From Streptococcus mitis (lineage in GTDB: Bacteria > Bacillota > Bacilli > Lactobacillales > Streptococcaceae), in assembly GCF_009496155.1 (NCBI RefSeq), contig NZ_WIJP01000022.1:1-18134 (forward strand): a stretch of 18,134 nt of DNA, read 5' to 3'. The notes under the pieces are model-generated. The model was not told the DNA's origin, did no database searches, and was given only the letters and a program-made list of their open reading frames with translations. Positions 8,911-16,766 of this stretch are shown one piece after another (position 1 is the stretch's first letter; each line of letters starts with the position of its first letter). Both the position numbers and the translations under genes were made by a program.

Positions 8911-10161
8911 ATGGAGTTAGTGCATGGAATTTCAACACATTTTATCCAATCAAAAAAGTTTAAAACGAACAAAATCACCGTGCGTTTTACCGCTCCATTA
9001 TTCCTTGATACGATTGCAGGTCGCATGTTGAGTGCGAGTATGCTAGAGACTGCTAATCAGGTGTATCCCACTTCTCAAAATTTGAGAAGACATTTGGCCA
9101 GTCTATACGGTACAGATATGTCAACCAATTGTTTCAGAAGAGGGCAAAGTCACATTGTAGAATTGACATTTACCTATGTTCGTGATGAGTTTTTAAGTAG
9201 GAAAAATGTGCTAACTTCTCAGGTTTTGGAACTTGTAAAAGAAACTCTTTTTTCACCCGTAGTAGTTGACAATGGGTTTGATTCGGCCTTATTTGAAATT
9301 GAGAAAAAACAATTGCTAGCAAGTTTAGCAGCTGATATGGATGATTCTTTTTATTTTTCACATAAAGAATTAGATAAATTATTTTTTCATGATGAATGTC
9401 TCAAATTGGAATATAGTGATTTACGAAATCGTATTTTAGCTGAAACTCCACAAAGTTCTTATTCTTGTTTCCAAGAATTTTTGGCCAATGATCGAATAGA
9501 TTTCTTTTTCCTGGGTGATTTTAATGAGGTTGAAATTCTGAATGTATTAGAATCATTTGGTTTTAAAGGTCGAGAAGGGGATGTGAAGGTTCAGTATTGT
9601 CAATCTTATTCCAATATCCTACAAGAAGGTATGGTTCGGAAAAATGTGGGACAATCCATTTTAGAGTTGGGCTATCATTGCTCTGTTGAATATGGTGATG
9701 AGCAACATTTACCCATGATTGTAATGAATGGTTTACTTGGTGGATTTGCTCATTCTAAACTATTTACAAATGTCCGTGAAAATGCTGGATTAGCTTATAC
9801 TATTTCAAGTCAGATCGATTTGTTTAGTGGATTCTTGAGAATGTATGCTGGTATCAATCGAGAAAATAGGAACCAGGCTCGTAAAATGATGAATAATCAA
9901 CTGCTTGATTTAAAAAAAGGATATTTTACAGAGATTGAGTTAGAGCAGACCAAAGAAATGATTCGTCGGTCTTTATTACTTTCTCAAGATAATCAAGGTT
10001 CATTGATTGAACGTGCTTATCAAAATGCCTTACTTGGAAAATCTTCAGCAGACATTAAAAATTGGATTGAAAAACTCGAGCAAGTTGACAAAGACGCTAT
10101 TTGTAGAGTAGCTAATAATGTGAAACTACAGGCGATTTACTTTATGGAAGGAATAGAATGA
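8911..10161 (+). CDS. M16-family peptidase-like protein lacking the zinc motif (YmfF-like)
   Basis: A 416-residue soluble protein with the two-half M16 fold. The C-terminal half has the typical NVRENAGLAYTISS motif (about residues 287-300). The N-terminal half has no HXXEH anywhere; the corresponding stretch reads MLSASMLETANQVYPT (about 39-54), so metal binding is lost and it is probably non-catalytic. This matches the B. subtilis YmfF type, encoded beside an active YmfH-type partner. By analogy with other M16 pairs, such as the mitochondrial processing peptidase subunits, the two may form a heterodimer; that is inference. The start has a strong AAGGAGG six bases upstream. The stop overlaps the next start (ATGA), which implies coupled translation. 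Substrate unknown. Confidence 0.88.
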   Translation: MELVHGISTHFIQSKKFKTNKITVRFTAPLFLDTIAGRMLSASMLETANQVYPTSQNLRRHLASLYGTDMSTNCFRRGQSHIVELTFTYVRDEFLSRKNVLTSQVLELVKETLFSPVVVDNGFDSALFEIEKKQLLASLAADMDDSFYFSHKELDKLFFHDECLKLEYSDLRNRILAETPQSSYSCFQEFLANDRIDFFFLGDFNEVEILNVLESFGFKGREGDVKVQYCQSYSNILQEGMVRKNVGQSILELGYHCSVEYGDEQHLPMIVMNGLLGGFAHSKLFTNVRENAGLAYTISSQIDLFSGFLRMYAGINRENRNQARKMMNNQLLDLKKGYFTEIELEQTKEMIRRSLLLSQDNQGSLIERAYQNALLGKSSADIKNWIEKLEQVDKDAICRVANNVKLQAIYFMEGIE

Positions 10162-11441
10162 CAAAGGTTGTTTTTGAAGAAAAATACTATCCAGCTGTAA
10201 AAGAAATGGTTTATCGAACTCGTTTGTCAAATGGCTTGACAGTTGCTCTTTTGCCTAAAAAGGAATTCAAAGAGGTTTACGGGAGTGTAACTGTACAGTT
10301 TGGTTCGGTAGATACGCTTGTCACAGAAGTTGACGGAGATGTAAAACAACATCCTGCAGGAATTGCTCATTTTCTTGAACATAAATTATTTGAGAGAGAA
10401 GATTCTAGTGACTTGATGTCGGCTTTTACGAGTCTAGGTGCAGATAGTAATGCCTTTACAAGCTTTACAAAAACAAACTATCTTTTTTCAGCAACGGATC
10501 ATTTTTTGGACAATTTAGACTTACTTGATGAATTGGTAACATCAGCACACTTTACTGAAGATTCCATTTTAAGAGAGCAGGATATTATACAGCAAGAACG
10601 AGAAATGTATCAGGATGATCCAGATTCGTGTTTATTCTTTTCAACTTTAGCGAATTTGTATCCTGGTACACCTTTAGCAACTGACATAGTTGGAAGTGAG
10701 GAGTCCATTTCCCAAATCAATCTAACTAATTTGCAAGAAAATTTTACAAGATTTTACAAACCTGTAAACATGTCTCTGTTTTTAGTTGGTAATTTTGATG
10801 TAGATCAAGTACAGGACTACTTTGAAAGAAAAGAACTGGAAGATTTAGATGTTCAGGAAGTAACAAGAGAAAAATTTGTTTTACAGGCTGTAAAGCAAAC
10901 AGACAGTATGAGAATGGAAGTATCTTCTCCTAAACTAGCGATTGGGATTAGAGGTAATCGAGAAGTTGCTGAGGCGGATTGCTATCGACACCATATTTTA
11001 TTAAAATTATTGTTTGCAATGATGTTTGGTTGGACTTCGGATCGTTTTCAAAAACTATATGAATCAGGTAAAATTGACGCATCCTTATCTCTTGAAATTG
11101 AAGTAACAAGTCGCTTTCATTTTGTCATGTTGACAATGGATACAAAAGAGCCATTTGCTTTATCTCATCAATTTAGGAAGGCTATTCGTAATTTTGCAAA
11201 GGATTTAGATATTACAGAGGATCATCTAGATATTATCAAAAGAGAGATGTTTGGAGAATTTTTCAGTAGCATGAACTTTCTTGAATTTATTGCAACGCAG
11301 TATGATGCTTTTGGACAAGGTGAGACAATCTTTGATTTACCAAAAATTTTACAGGAAATCACTTTAGAGGATGTCCTTGATACTGGACATCATTTAATAG
11401 ATGATGGTGATATAGTTGATTTTACAATATTTCCATCGTAG
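10158..11441 (+). CDS. M16-family zinc peptidase (YmfH-like)
   Basis: A 427-residue M16 protein with the inverted zinc motif HFLEH (71-75; ligands His71 and His75, catalytic Glu74). A downstream QQEREMYQDDP stretch (145-155) supplies the third metal ligand, Glu147 or Glu149. The N-terminal TRLSNGLTVALLPKK is the usual M16 opening. No signal peptide is present, so it acts in the cytoplasm. It overlaps the preceding inactive paralogue by four bases, and a GGAAGGA site precedes the ATG. The pair sits directly before rodZ and pgsA, as in related Firmicutes, where YmfF/YmfH lie near ymfM (rodZ-like) and pgsA. Substrates are unknown; peptide or protein turnover is the family expectation. Confidence 0.92.
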   Translation: MTKVVFEEKYYPAVKEMVYRTRLSNGLTVALLPKKEFKEVYGSVTVQFGSVDTLVTEVDGDVKQHPAGIAHFLEHKLFEREDSSDLMSAFTSLGADSNAFTSFTKTNYLFSATDHFLDNLDLLDELVTSAHFTEDSILREQDIIQQEREMYQDDPDSCLFFSTLANLYPGTPLATDIVGSEESISQINLTNLQENFTRFYKPVNMSLFLVGNFDVDQVQDYFERKELEDLDVQEVTREKFVLQAVKQTDSMRMEVSSPKLAIGIRGNREVAEADCYRHHILLKLLFAMMFGWTSDRFQKLYESGKIDASLSLEIEVTSRFHFVMLTMDTKEPFALSHQFRKAIRNFAKDLDITEDHLDIIKREMFGEFFSSMNFLEFIATQYDAFGQGETIFDLPKILQEITLEDVLDTGHHLIDDGDIVDFTIFPS

Positions 11442-11482
11442 CAACCTATCATAATCGACACTAGAAAGAAGGAATGACAAGT

Positions 11483-12310
11483 ATGAGGAAAAAAACAATT
11501 GGTGAGGTTTTACGTTTAGCTAGAACCAACCAAGGGTTGACTTTAGAAGAATTACATAAAAAAACAGAAATTCAGTTGGATATGTTGGAGGCAATGGAAG
11601 CTGATGATTTTGATCAACTTCCTAGTCCATTTTATACTCGTTCTTTTTTGAGAAAGTATGCGTGGGCAGTTGAGCTAGATGAGAGAATTGTCTTGGATGC
11701 TTATGATTCTGGGACCATGATTACTTATGAGGAAGTATATGTTGATGAAGACGAGTTGACAGGCAGGAGACGTTCCAGTAAGAAAAATAAGGCATCATTT
11801 TTACCTTTATTTTATTTTATACTCTTTGCACTATCGATTGTTATTTTTGTGACCTATTATGTTTGGAATTATCTCCAGACTCAACCTGAGGGTTCATCTG
11901 CCTCTAGTTATAGTGTAGTTCAAGCAACAAGCTCAACTAGTTCTGTAACTTCATCTTCAAGTAGTAGTTCATCAAGTAGCTCTTCGAAGATTGAACCAAC
12001 TATAAGTGTATCAGGTGAGGGAAATCGAGTAGAAATCGCTTATAAAACAAGTAAGGAAACTGCAAAATTGCAATTATCGGTTTCAGATGCTAGAAGTTGG
12101 GTTAGTGTTTCAGAAAGTGAGCTTGAGGGTGGTGTGACCTTATCACCGGATAATAAAAGTGCGGAAACAACAGTTTCAACAAAAAATCCTGTGACCATTA
12201 CTTTAGGTGTTGTCAAAGGTGTTGCCTTAACAGTAGATAATCAGACTGTTGATTTATCGAACTTAACAGCTCAAACTGGACAAATCACTGTAACCTTTAC
12301 TAGAAATTAA
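11483..12310 (+). CDS. rodZ: RodZ-like HTH membrane protein
   Basis: A bitopic protein of 275 residues. It has a cytoplasmic HTH_25 domain (about 1-75, beginning KKTIGEVLRLARTNQGLTLEE), a basic stretch RRRSSKKNK, one membrane helix (about 105-128), a serine-rich linker with 12 consecutive Ser, and an extracellular beta-rich domain of the RodZ C-terminal type. RodZ connects the elongation machinery to the wall-synthesis complex; streptococci lack MreB, so here it is expected to act with MreC/MreD, also in this window. The start at 11483 is preferred over an in-frame ATG at 11474, because AAGGA (11469-11473) abuts the earlier ATG but is correctly spaced from the later one. It lies 41 bases after the M16 gene and 10 before pgsA. 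Confidence 0.88.
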   Translation: MRKKTIGEVLRLARTNQGLTLEELHKKTEIQLDMLEAMEADDFDQLPSPFYTRSFLRKYAWAVELDERIVLDAYDSGTMITYEEVYVDEDELTGRRRSSKKNKASFLPLFYFILFALSIVIFVTYYVWNYLQTQPEGSSASSYSVVQATSSTSSVTSSSSSSSSSSSSKIEPTISVSGEGNRVEIAYKTSKETAKLQLSVSDARSWVSVSESELEGGVTLSPDNKSAETTVSTKNPVTITLGVVKGVALTVDNQTVDLSNLTAQTGQITVTFTRN

Positions 12311-12320
12311 GGAAAAACGA

Positions 12321-12866
12321 ATGAAAAAAGAACAAATTCCCAATCTCTTAACAATAGGTCGAATTCTCTTTATACCTATTTTTATCTTTATTTTAACGAT
12401 AGGAAATTCGCTAGAAAGTCATATAGTAGCAGCTATTATATTTGCTATTGCCAGTATTACCGACTATTTAGATGGATATTTAGCTCGTAAATGGAGTGTG
12501 GTTAGCAACTTTGGGAAGTTTGCGGATCCAATGGCGGATAAGTTGCTAGTGATGTCGGCTTTTATTATGCTGATTGAGTTAGGTATGGCTCCAGCTTGGA
12601 TTGTTGCAGTGATTATCTGTCGTGAGTTGGCTGTGACAGGTTTAAGGCTTTTATTGGTTGAAACTGGTGGAAGAGTTTTAGCAGCAGCAATGCCTGGAAA
12701 AATTAAAACTTTCAGCCAGATGTTTGCGATTATTTTCTTGCTATTACATTGGACTTTGCTTGGTCAAGTTCTACTTTATGTAGCCTTGTTTTTCACTATC
12801 TACTCTGGCTATGATTATTTCAAGGGTAGTGCTTATGTATTTAAAGGGACATTTGGTTCGAAATGA
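12321..12866 (+). CDS. pgsA: CDP-diacylglycerol--glycerol-3-phosphate 3-phosphatidyltransferase
   Basis: Makes phosphatidylglycerol phosphate from CDP-diacylglycerol and glycerol-3-phosphate in the cytoplasmic membrane, the committed step to phosphatidylglycerol. The 181-residue chain carries the CDP-alcohol phosphatidyltransferase motif, read as Asp48, Asp51-Gly52, Ala55-Arg56, Gly65, Asp69 and Asp73, all present. Several hydrophobic helices flank it. The opening IPNLLTIGRI is characteristic of PgsA. An AAGGA site precedes the start. The stop overlaps the ecfA1 start (ATGA). Length is normal. Phosphatidylglycerol is also the glycerol-phosphate source for many lipoteichoic acids, which fits the envelope theme of this operon. 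Confidence 0.96.
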   Translation: MKKEQIPNLLTIGRILFIPIFIFILTIGNSLESHIVAAIIFAIASITDYLDGYLARKWSVVSNFGKFADPMADKLLVMSAFIMLIELGMAPAWIVAVIICRELAVTGLRLLLVETGGRVLAAAMPGKIKTFSQMFAIIFLLLHWTLLGQVLLYVALFFTIYSGYDYFKGSAYVFKGTFGSK

Positions 12867-13690
12867 AATCAATAATTGATGTAAAAAATCTTTCTTTTCG
12901 TTATAAGGAAAGTCAGGAATACTATGATGTGAAGGATATTACGTTTCACGTGAAACGTGGAGAATGGCTTTCGATTGTAGGGCATAATGGTAGTGGTAAA
13001 TCAACGACGGTTCGCTTAATTGATGGCTTACTGGAAGCAGAATCTGGAGAGATTGTAATTGATGGTCAACGGTTGATTGAGGAAAATGTTTGGAATATAC
13101 GTCGTCAAATCGGTATGGTTTTTCAAAATCCAGACAATCAATTTGTTGGAGCGACTGTTGAGGATGATGTTGCCTTTGGTTTGGAAAATCAGGGACTTTC
13201 TCGTCAGGAAATGCAAAAGAGAGTGGAAGAAGCTCTGGATTTGGTTGGCATGTTGGACTTTAAAAAGAGAGAGCCAGCGCGTCTATCAGGTGGCCAAAAG
13301 CAACGCGTTGCCATTGCAGGTGTTGTAGCCCTAAGACCAGCTATTTTAATCCTAGATGAGGCAACAAGTATGTTGGATCCTGAGGGGCGTAGAGAACTGA
13401 TTGAGACAGTAAAAGGAATTCGAAAAGACTATGATATGACGATCATTTCCATCACACATGATTTGGAAGAAGTTGCCATGAGTGATCGTGTATTGGTCAT
13501 GAAAAAAGGGGAAATTGAATCAACCAGTAGCCCAAGAGAACTTTTCTCTCGAAATGATTTAGATCAAATTGGATTAGACGATCCTTTTGCTAATCAATTA
13601 AAATATTCTTTGAGCCAGAATGGCTATGATTTACCTGAAAATTATTTGACAGAAAGTGAGCTAGAGGATAAGCTATGGGAATTGCTCTAG
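12863..13690 (+). CDS. ecfA1: Energy-coupling factor transporter ATPase EcfA1
   Basis: One of the two ATPases of the shared ECF module that powers uptake of vitamins and metals through interchangeable S components. The 275 residues contain Walker [10 protein letters not shown] (40-48), Q-loop VFQNPDNQF (86-94), signature LSGGQ (141-145) followed by KQRVAIAG, Walker B ILILDE (161-166) and an H-loop ITHDLEE. The Q-loop Asn-Pro-Asp-Asn-Gln is typical of EcfA1. It overlaps pgsA by four bases at the front and ecfA2 by 16 bases at the end, so translation is tightly coupled. It has no close ribosome site of its own (AGGGA is about 17 bases away). A parS-like palindrome is embedded at 12941-12958. 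No S component is encoded nearby, as expected for a group II ECF system. Confidence 0.96.
   Translation: MKSIIDVKNLSFRYKESQEYYDVKDITFHVKRGEWLSIVGHNGSGKSTTVRLIDGLLEAESGEIVIDGQRLIEENVWNIRRQIGMVFQNPDNQFVGATVEDDVAFGLENQGLSRQEMQKRVEEALDLVGMLDFKKREPARLSGGQKQRVAIAGVVALRPAILILDEATSMLDPEGRRELIETVKGIRKDYDMTIISITHDLEEVAMSDRVLVMKKGEIESTSSPRELFSRNDLDQIGLDDPFANQLKYSLSQNGYDLPENYLTESELEDKLWELL
12941..12958. promoter_or_regulatory. parS: parS-like ParB binding site inside ecfA1
   Basis: ACGTTTCACGTGAAACGT is a perfect 18-bp palindrome whose core GTTTCACGTGAAAC equals the Firmicute parS core. It lies at codons 27-32 of ecfA1, read as TFHVKR. The site at 1734-1753 has the same 14-base core, 11.2 kb away. Two such sites in 18 kb fit an origin-proximal location. 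Confidence 0.85.
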
Positions 13691-14514
13691 AAAATGTGAG
13701 TTTTACATATCAAGAAGGGACTCCCTTAGCTTCAACAGCTTTGTCAGATGTTTCTTTTACGATTGAAGATGGTTCTTATACGGCTTTAATTGGGCACACA
13801 GGTAGTGGTAAATCAACTATTTTACAACTCTTAAATGGTTTATTGGTGCCAAGCCAAGGGAGTGTGCGAGTTTTTGATACCTTAATCACCTCGACTTCTA
13901 AAAATAAAGATATTCGTCAAATTAGAAAACAGGTTGGCTTGGTATTTCAGTTTGCTGAAAATCAGATTTTTGAAGAAACGGTTTTGAAAGACGTTGCTTT
14001 TGGACCGCAAAATTTTGGAGTTTCTGAAGAAGATGCGGAGCAGATTGCGCGTGAGAAACTGGCTCTGGTTGGAATTGATGAATCACTTTTTAATCGTAGC
14101 CCGTTTGAGCTGTCAGGTGGACAAATGAGACGTGTCGCCATTGCAGGCATACTTGCCATGGAGCCATCTACATTAGTCTTAGATGAACCCACAGCAGGCC
14201 TGGATCCTCTGGGAAGAAAAGAGTTGATGAACTTGTTCAGAAAACTCCACCAGTCAGGGATGACCATCGTTTTGGTAACGCATTTGATGGATGATGTTGC
14301 TGAATATGCGAACCAAGTCTATGTGATGGAAAAGGGACGTTTGGTTAAGGGTGGTAAACCGAGTGATGTCTTTCAAGATGTTGTCTTTATGGAAGAAGTG
14401 CAGTTGGGAGTGCCTAAAATTACAGCCTTTTGTAAACGATTGGCTGATAGAGGTGTGTCATTTAAACGATTACCGATTAAGATAGAGGAGTTCAAGGAGT
14501 CGCTAAATGGATAG
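13675..14514 (+). CDS. ecfA2: Energy-coupling factor transporter ATPase EcfA2
   Basis: The second ATPase of the ECF module, which pairs with EcfA1 on EcfT. The 279 residues hold Walker [10 protein letters not shown] (40-48), Q-loop [14 protein letters not shown] (90-103; the Phe-Ala-Glu-Asn-Gln form is typical of EcfA2), signature LSGGQ (146-150) with MRRVAIAG, Walker B TLVLDE (166-171) and an H-loop [12 protein letters not shown]. The ATG lies inside the end of ecfA1, with GAGG seven bases upstream. The stop overlaps ecfT by eight bases. All catalytic residues are present, so both sites of the heterodimer should be able to hydrolyse ATP. Confidence 0.96.
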   Translation: MGIALENVSFTYQEGTPLASTALSDVSFTIEDGSYTALIGHTGSGKSTILQLLNGLLVPSQGSVRVFDTLITSTSKNKDIRQIRKQVGLVFQFAENQIFEETVLKDVAFGPQNFGVSEEDAEQIAREKLALVGIDESLFNRSPFELSGGQMRRVAIAGILAMEPSTLVLDEPTAGLDPLGRKELMNLFRKLHQSGMTIVLVTHLMDDVAEYANQVYVMEKGRLVKGGKPSDVFQDVVFMEEVQLGVPKITAFCKRLADRGVSFKRLPIKIEEFKESLNG

Positions 14515-15301
14515 TATGATTTTGGGACGTTATATCCCAGGGGATTCGATTGTTCACCGATTGGATCCACGTAGCAAATTGCTTGCTATGATGCTACTGA
14601 TTTTGATTGTGTTTTGGGCTAATAATCCCTTGACGAATCTAATTCTTTTTGTAGCGACAGGGATATTTATTGCCTTGTCAGGAGTATCTCTTTCATTTTT
14701 TATTCAGGGCTTGAAGTCTATGTTTTTCTTGATTGCCTTCACAACTATTTTTCAATTGTTCTTCATTTCTAATGGGAATGTTTTATTTGAGTTTTCGTTT
14801 GTGAGAATCACGGATTATGCTTTGCAACAAGCTGGAATTATTTTTTGTCGCTTTGTATTGATTATTTTCTTTTCAACTTTGTTAACCTTAACGACTATGC
14901 CATTAAGTTTGGCATCAGCTGTCGAAGCTTTGTTAGCACCTTTAAAGCGTGTGAAAGTTCCAGTTCATGAAATTGGATTGATGCTGTCCATGAGTTTGCG
15001 TTTTGTCCCAACTTTGATGGATGATACGACTCGGATTATGAATGCACAGAAAGCGCGTGGAGTGGATTTTGGTGAAGGAAGCATTGTTCAAAAGGTGAAG
15101 GCTATGATTCCCATTTTGATTCCTCTTTTTGCGACAAGTTTAAAACGTGCGGATTCCTTGGCTATCGCCATGGAAGCGCGTGGTTATCAGGGTGGAAAAG
15201 GCAGAAGTCAGTACCGACAATTGGAATGGACTCGAAAGGATACGCTGACTATTCTTGTCATTATCGTACTTGGTTGTTGCTTATTTTTCTTAAAATCTTA
15301 G
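14507..15301 (+). CDS. ecfT: Energy-coupling factor transporter transmembrane protein EcfT
   Basis: The integral membrane scaffold of the ECF transporter, linking the EcfA1/A2 motor to the substrate-binding S component. It has 264 residues with hydrophobic helices near 25-40, 44-60, 68-88, 108-130 and 246-262. The two Ala-Arg-Gly coupling motifs are visible (183-185 in [10 protein letters not shown], 224-226 in MEARGYQGG); these sit in grooves of the two ATPases. The opening [16 protein letters not shown] is typical. The ATG at 14507 overlaps the ecfA2 stop and has AAGGAG about eight bases upstream. It is probably the last gene of the operon that begins at 8911, although no clear terminator follows. 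Confidence 0.95.
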   Translation: MDSMILGRYIPGDSIVHRLDPRSKLLAMMLLILIVFWANNPLTNLILFVATGIFIALSGVSLSFFIQGLKSMFFLIAFTTIFQLFFISNGNVLFEFSFVRITDYALQQAGIIFCRFVLIIFFSTLLTLTTMPLSLASAVEALLAPLKRVKVPVHEIGLMLSMSLRFVPTLMDDTTRIMNAQKARGVDFGEGSIVQKVKAMIPILIPLFATSLKRADSLAIAMEARGYQGGKGRSQYRQLEWTRKDTLTILVIIVLGCCLFFLKS

Positions 15302-15360
15302 TAGCTTTTAAAAAATTGATAAAAAGTTACAGTAACAGTTTTTGATATAAAGGTAGGGAT

Positions 15361-16179
15361 ATGAACCGTTTTAAAAAATCAAAATATGTCATTATTGTTT
15401 TTGTCACTGTTTTGCTTGTGTCAGCTCTCTTAGCGACGACTTATTCAAGTACAATTGTGACAAAATTAGGAGATGGAATCTCATTGGTTGATAGGGTTGT
15501 TCAAAAACCTTTTCAGTGGTTTGATTCTGTAAAATCAGATTTGGCTCACTTGACACGAACATATAATGAAAATGAAAGTTTGAAGAAACAGATTTACCAA
15601 TTAGAAGTTAAATCGAATGAGGCGGAAAGTTTAAAGACGGAAAATGAACAACTGCGCCAATTGCTTGATATGAAGTCTAAATTACAAGCCACAAAGACTT
15701 TAGTAGCAGATGTTATTATGCGTTCTCCGGTATCTTGGAAACAGGAATTGACCTTGGATGCAGGTAAATCAAAAGGAGCTTCTGAGAACATGTTAGCTAT
15801 TGCAAACGGTGGCTTGATTGGGAGTGTTTCAAAAGTAGAGGATAACTCTACTATGGTCAACCTTCTGACAAATACGGAAAATGCTGATAAGATTTCTGTT
15901 AAAATTCAACATGGTTCTGCTACAATTTATGGGATTATTGTTGGCTATGACAAGGAAAATGACGTTCTCAAAATTAGTCAATTAAATAGTAATAGCGATA
16001 TTAGTGCAGGCGATAAGGTGACAACGGGTGGATTAGGAAACTTTAATGTTGCTGATATTCCTGTTGGTGAAGTGGTTGCCACAACGCATAGTACGGACTA
16101 TTTGACACGAGAAGTAACTGTTAAATTGAGTGCAGATACTCATAATGTGTATGTGATAGAATTAGTGGGGAATTCATAA
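15361..16179 (+). CDS. mreC: Cell shape-determining protein MreC
   Basis: A bitopic protein of the peripheral wall-synthesis machine. Of its 272 residues, 1-9 are cytoplasmic and basic, about 10-28 form the membrane helix, about 68-108 a coiled coil (NENESLKKQIYQLEVKSNEA and on), and 110-270 the MreC beta domain (LTLDAGKSKGASENM, GGLIGSVSKV, ISAGDKVTTGG). It binds MreD, RodZ and the elongation peptidoglycan synthases. Streptococci have MreC and MreD without MreB. The start has AGGTAGGG close upstream. It lies 59 bases after ecfT; the gap holds no convincing promoter or terminator, so read-through from the upstream operon is possible. The stop overlaps mreD by one base. Confidence 0.96.
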   Translation: MNRFKKSKYVIIVFVTVLLVSALLATTYSSTIVTKLGDGISLVDRVVQKPFQWFDSVKSDLAHLTRTYNENESLKKQIYQLEVKSNEAESLKTENEQLRQLLDMKSKLQATKTLVADVIMRSPVSWKQELTLDAGKSKGASENMLAIANGGLIGSVSKVEDNSTMVNLLTNTENADKISVKIQHGSATIYGIIVGYDKENDVLKISQLNSNSDISAGDKVTTGGLGNFNVADIPVGEVVATTHSTDYLTREVTVKLSADTHNVYVIELVGNS

Positions 16180-16673
16180 TGAGACAGCTGAAGCGGGTTG
16201 GAGTGTTTTTATTGCTTCCTTTCTTTGTTCTAATTGATGCCCATATTAACCAGCTTTTGGGATTATTCTTTCCCCATGTGCAGTTAGCTAGTCATTTTCT
16301 ATTTTTGTTTCTCTTATTTGAGACGATTGAAGTATCAGAGTATTTCTATTTAGCCTATTGTTTTGTAGTGGGTTTGGTTTATGACATCTACTTTTTCCAC
16401 TTGATAGGAATTGCGACTCTGTTGTTCGTCTTGTTGGGGGTATTTCTCCATAAATTTAATAGTGTTATTTTATTGAATCGTTGGACGAGAATGTTGGCAA
16501 TTATTGTCATGACTTTTCTATTTGAGATGGGGGCATATATACTTGCAATAGTGGTAGGTTTAACTGTGGATAGTATGTCTTTGTTCATAGTCTACAGTTT
16601 AGTACCATCAATGATTTTAAATCTTATATGGATGATTGTTTTTCAGTTTATTTTTGAAAAATTTTATCTATGA
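16179..16673 (+). CDS. mreD: Cell shape-determining protein MreD
   Basis: A 164-residue polytopic membrane protein with about five hydrophobic helices and very few charged residues, directly after mreC (TAATG overlap). Family membership rests on position, size, topology and the LVYDIYFFHLIGIATLLF segment, which matches the MreD D-x-x-x-x-x-x-x-G pattern. It works with MreC in peripheral peptidoglycan synthesis. A purine-rich AGTGGGG precedes the start. No terminator is visible before pcsB, so some mreCD transcripts may continue into pcsB. Confidence 0.92.
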   Translation: MRQLKRVGVFLLLPFFVLIDAHINQLLGLFFPHVQLASHFLFLFLLFETIEVSEYFYLAYCFVVGLVYDIYFFHLIGIATLLFVLLGVFLHKFNSVILLNRWTRMLAIIVMTFLFEMGAYILAIVVGLTVDSMSLFIVYSLVPSMILNLIWMIVFQFIFEKFYL

Positions 16674-16687
16674 GAAAGAAATACAAA

Positions 16688-16704
16688 TGTAATAAAGGCG
16701 TAAT
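16688..16704 (+). promoter_or_regulatory. WalR (VicR) box upstream of pcsB
   Basis: TGTAAT (16688-16693), five bases, then CGTAAT (16699-16704) matches the WalR direct repeat TGTWAH-N5-TGTWAH at all but one position. It ends 21 bases upstream of the pcsB -10 box, overlapping where a -35 should be. pcsB is a known essential WalRK/VicRK target in S. pneumoniae, so the assignment combines motif and known biology. Confidence 0.75.
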
Positions 16705-16722
16705 ATTTATTATGTCTTTTTT

Positions 16723-16731
16723 TGGTATACT
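16723..16731 (+). promoter_or_regulatory. Promoter of pcsB (extended -10)
   Basis: TGGTATACT (16723-16731) is an extended -10 box. No -35 is recognisable at 16-18 bases (AT-only sequence), as expected for a promoter that needs an activator. The transcript would start near 16738, leaving about 28 bases of leader with AAGGAG at 16749-16754. Confidence 0.65.
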
Positions 16732-16766
16732 AGTATTGTCTTAAATAGAAGGAGTATCTACGTAAT

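Noticed and set aside
11416..11455. TTGATT and CATAAT before rodZ as an internal promoter
   Set aside because: The spacing is 28 bases, far outside the 16-18 range, and no TG extension is present.
11474..11482. Earlier in-frame ATG of rodZ, adding Met-Thr-Ser
   Set aside because: The AAGGA site touches this ATG with no spacing, while the ATG at 11483 is nine bases away. The extra residues do not match the family start.
13077..13328. An 83-codon + strand frame inside ecfA1
   Set aside because: It overlaps all the catalytic motifs of ecfA1 in another frame and has no independent support.
15326..15351. Promoter for mreC: TGATATAAA near 15343-15351 with the GTTAC-A-GTAAC palindrome upstream
   Set aside because: Transcription would begin almost at the ATG and exclude the ribosome site (15351-15358), and no -35 fits. 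The palindrome has a one-base centre and short arms.
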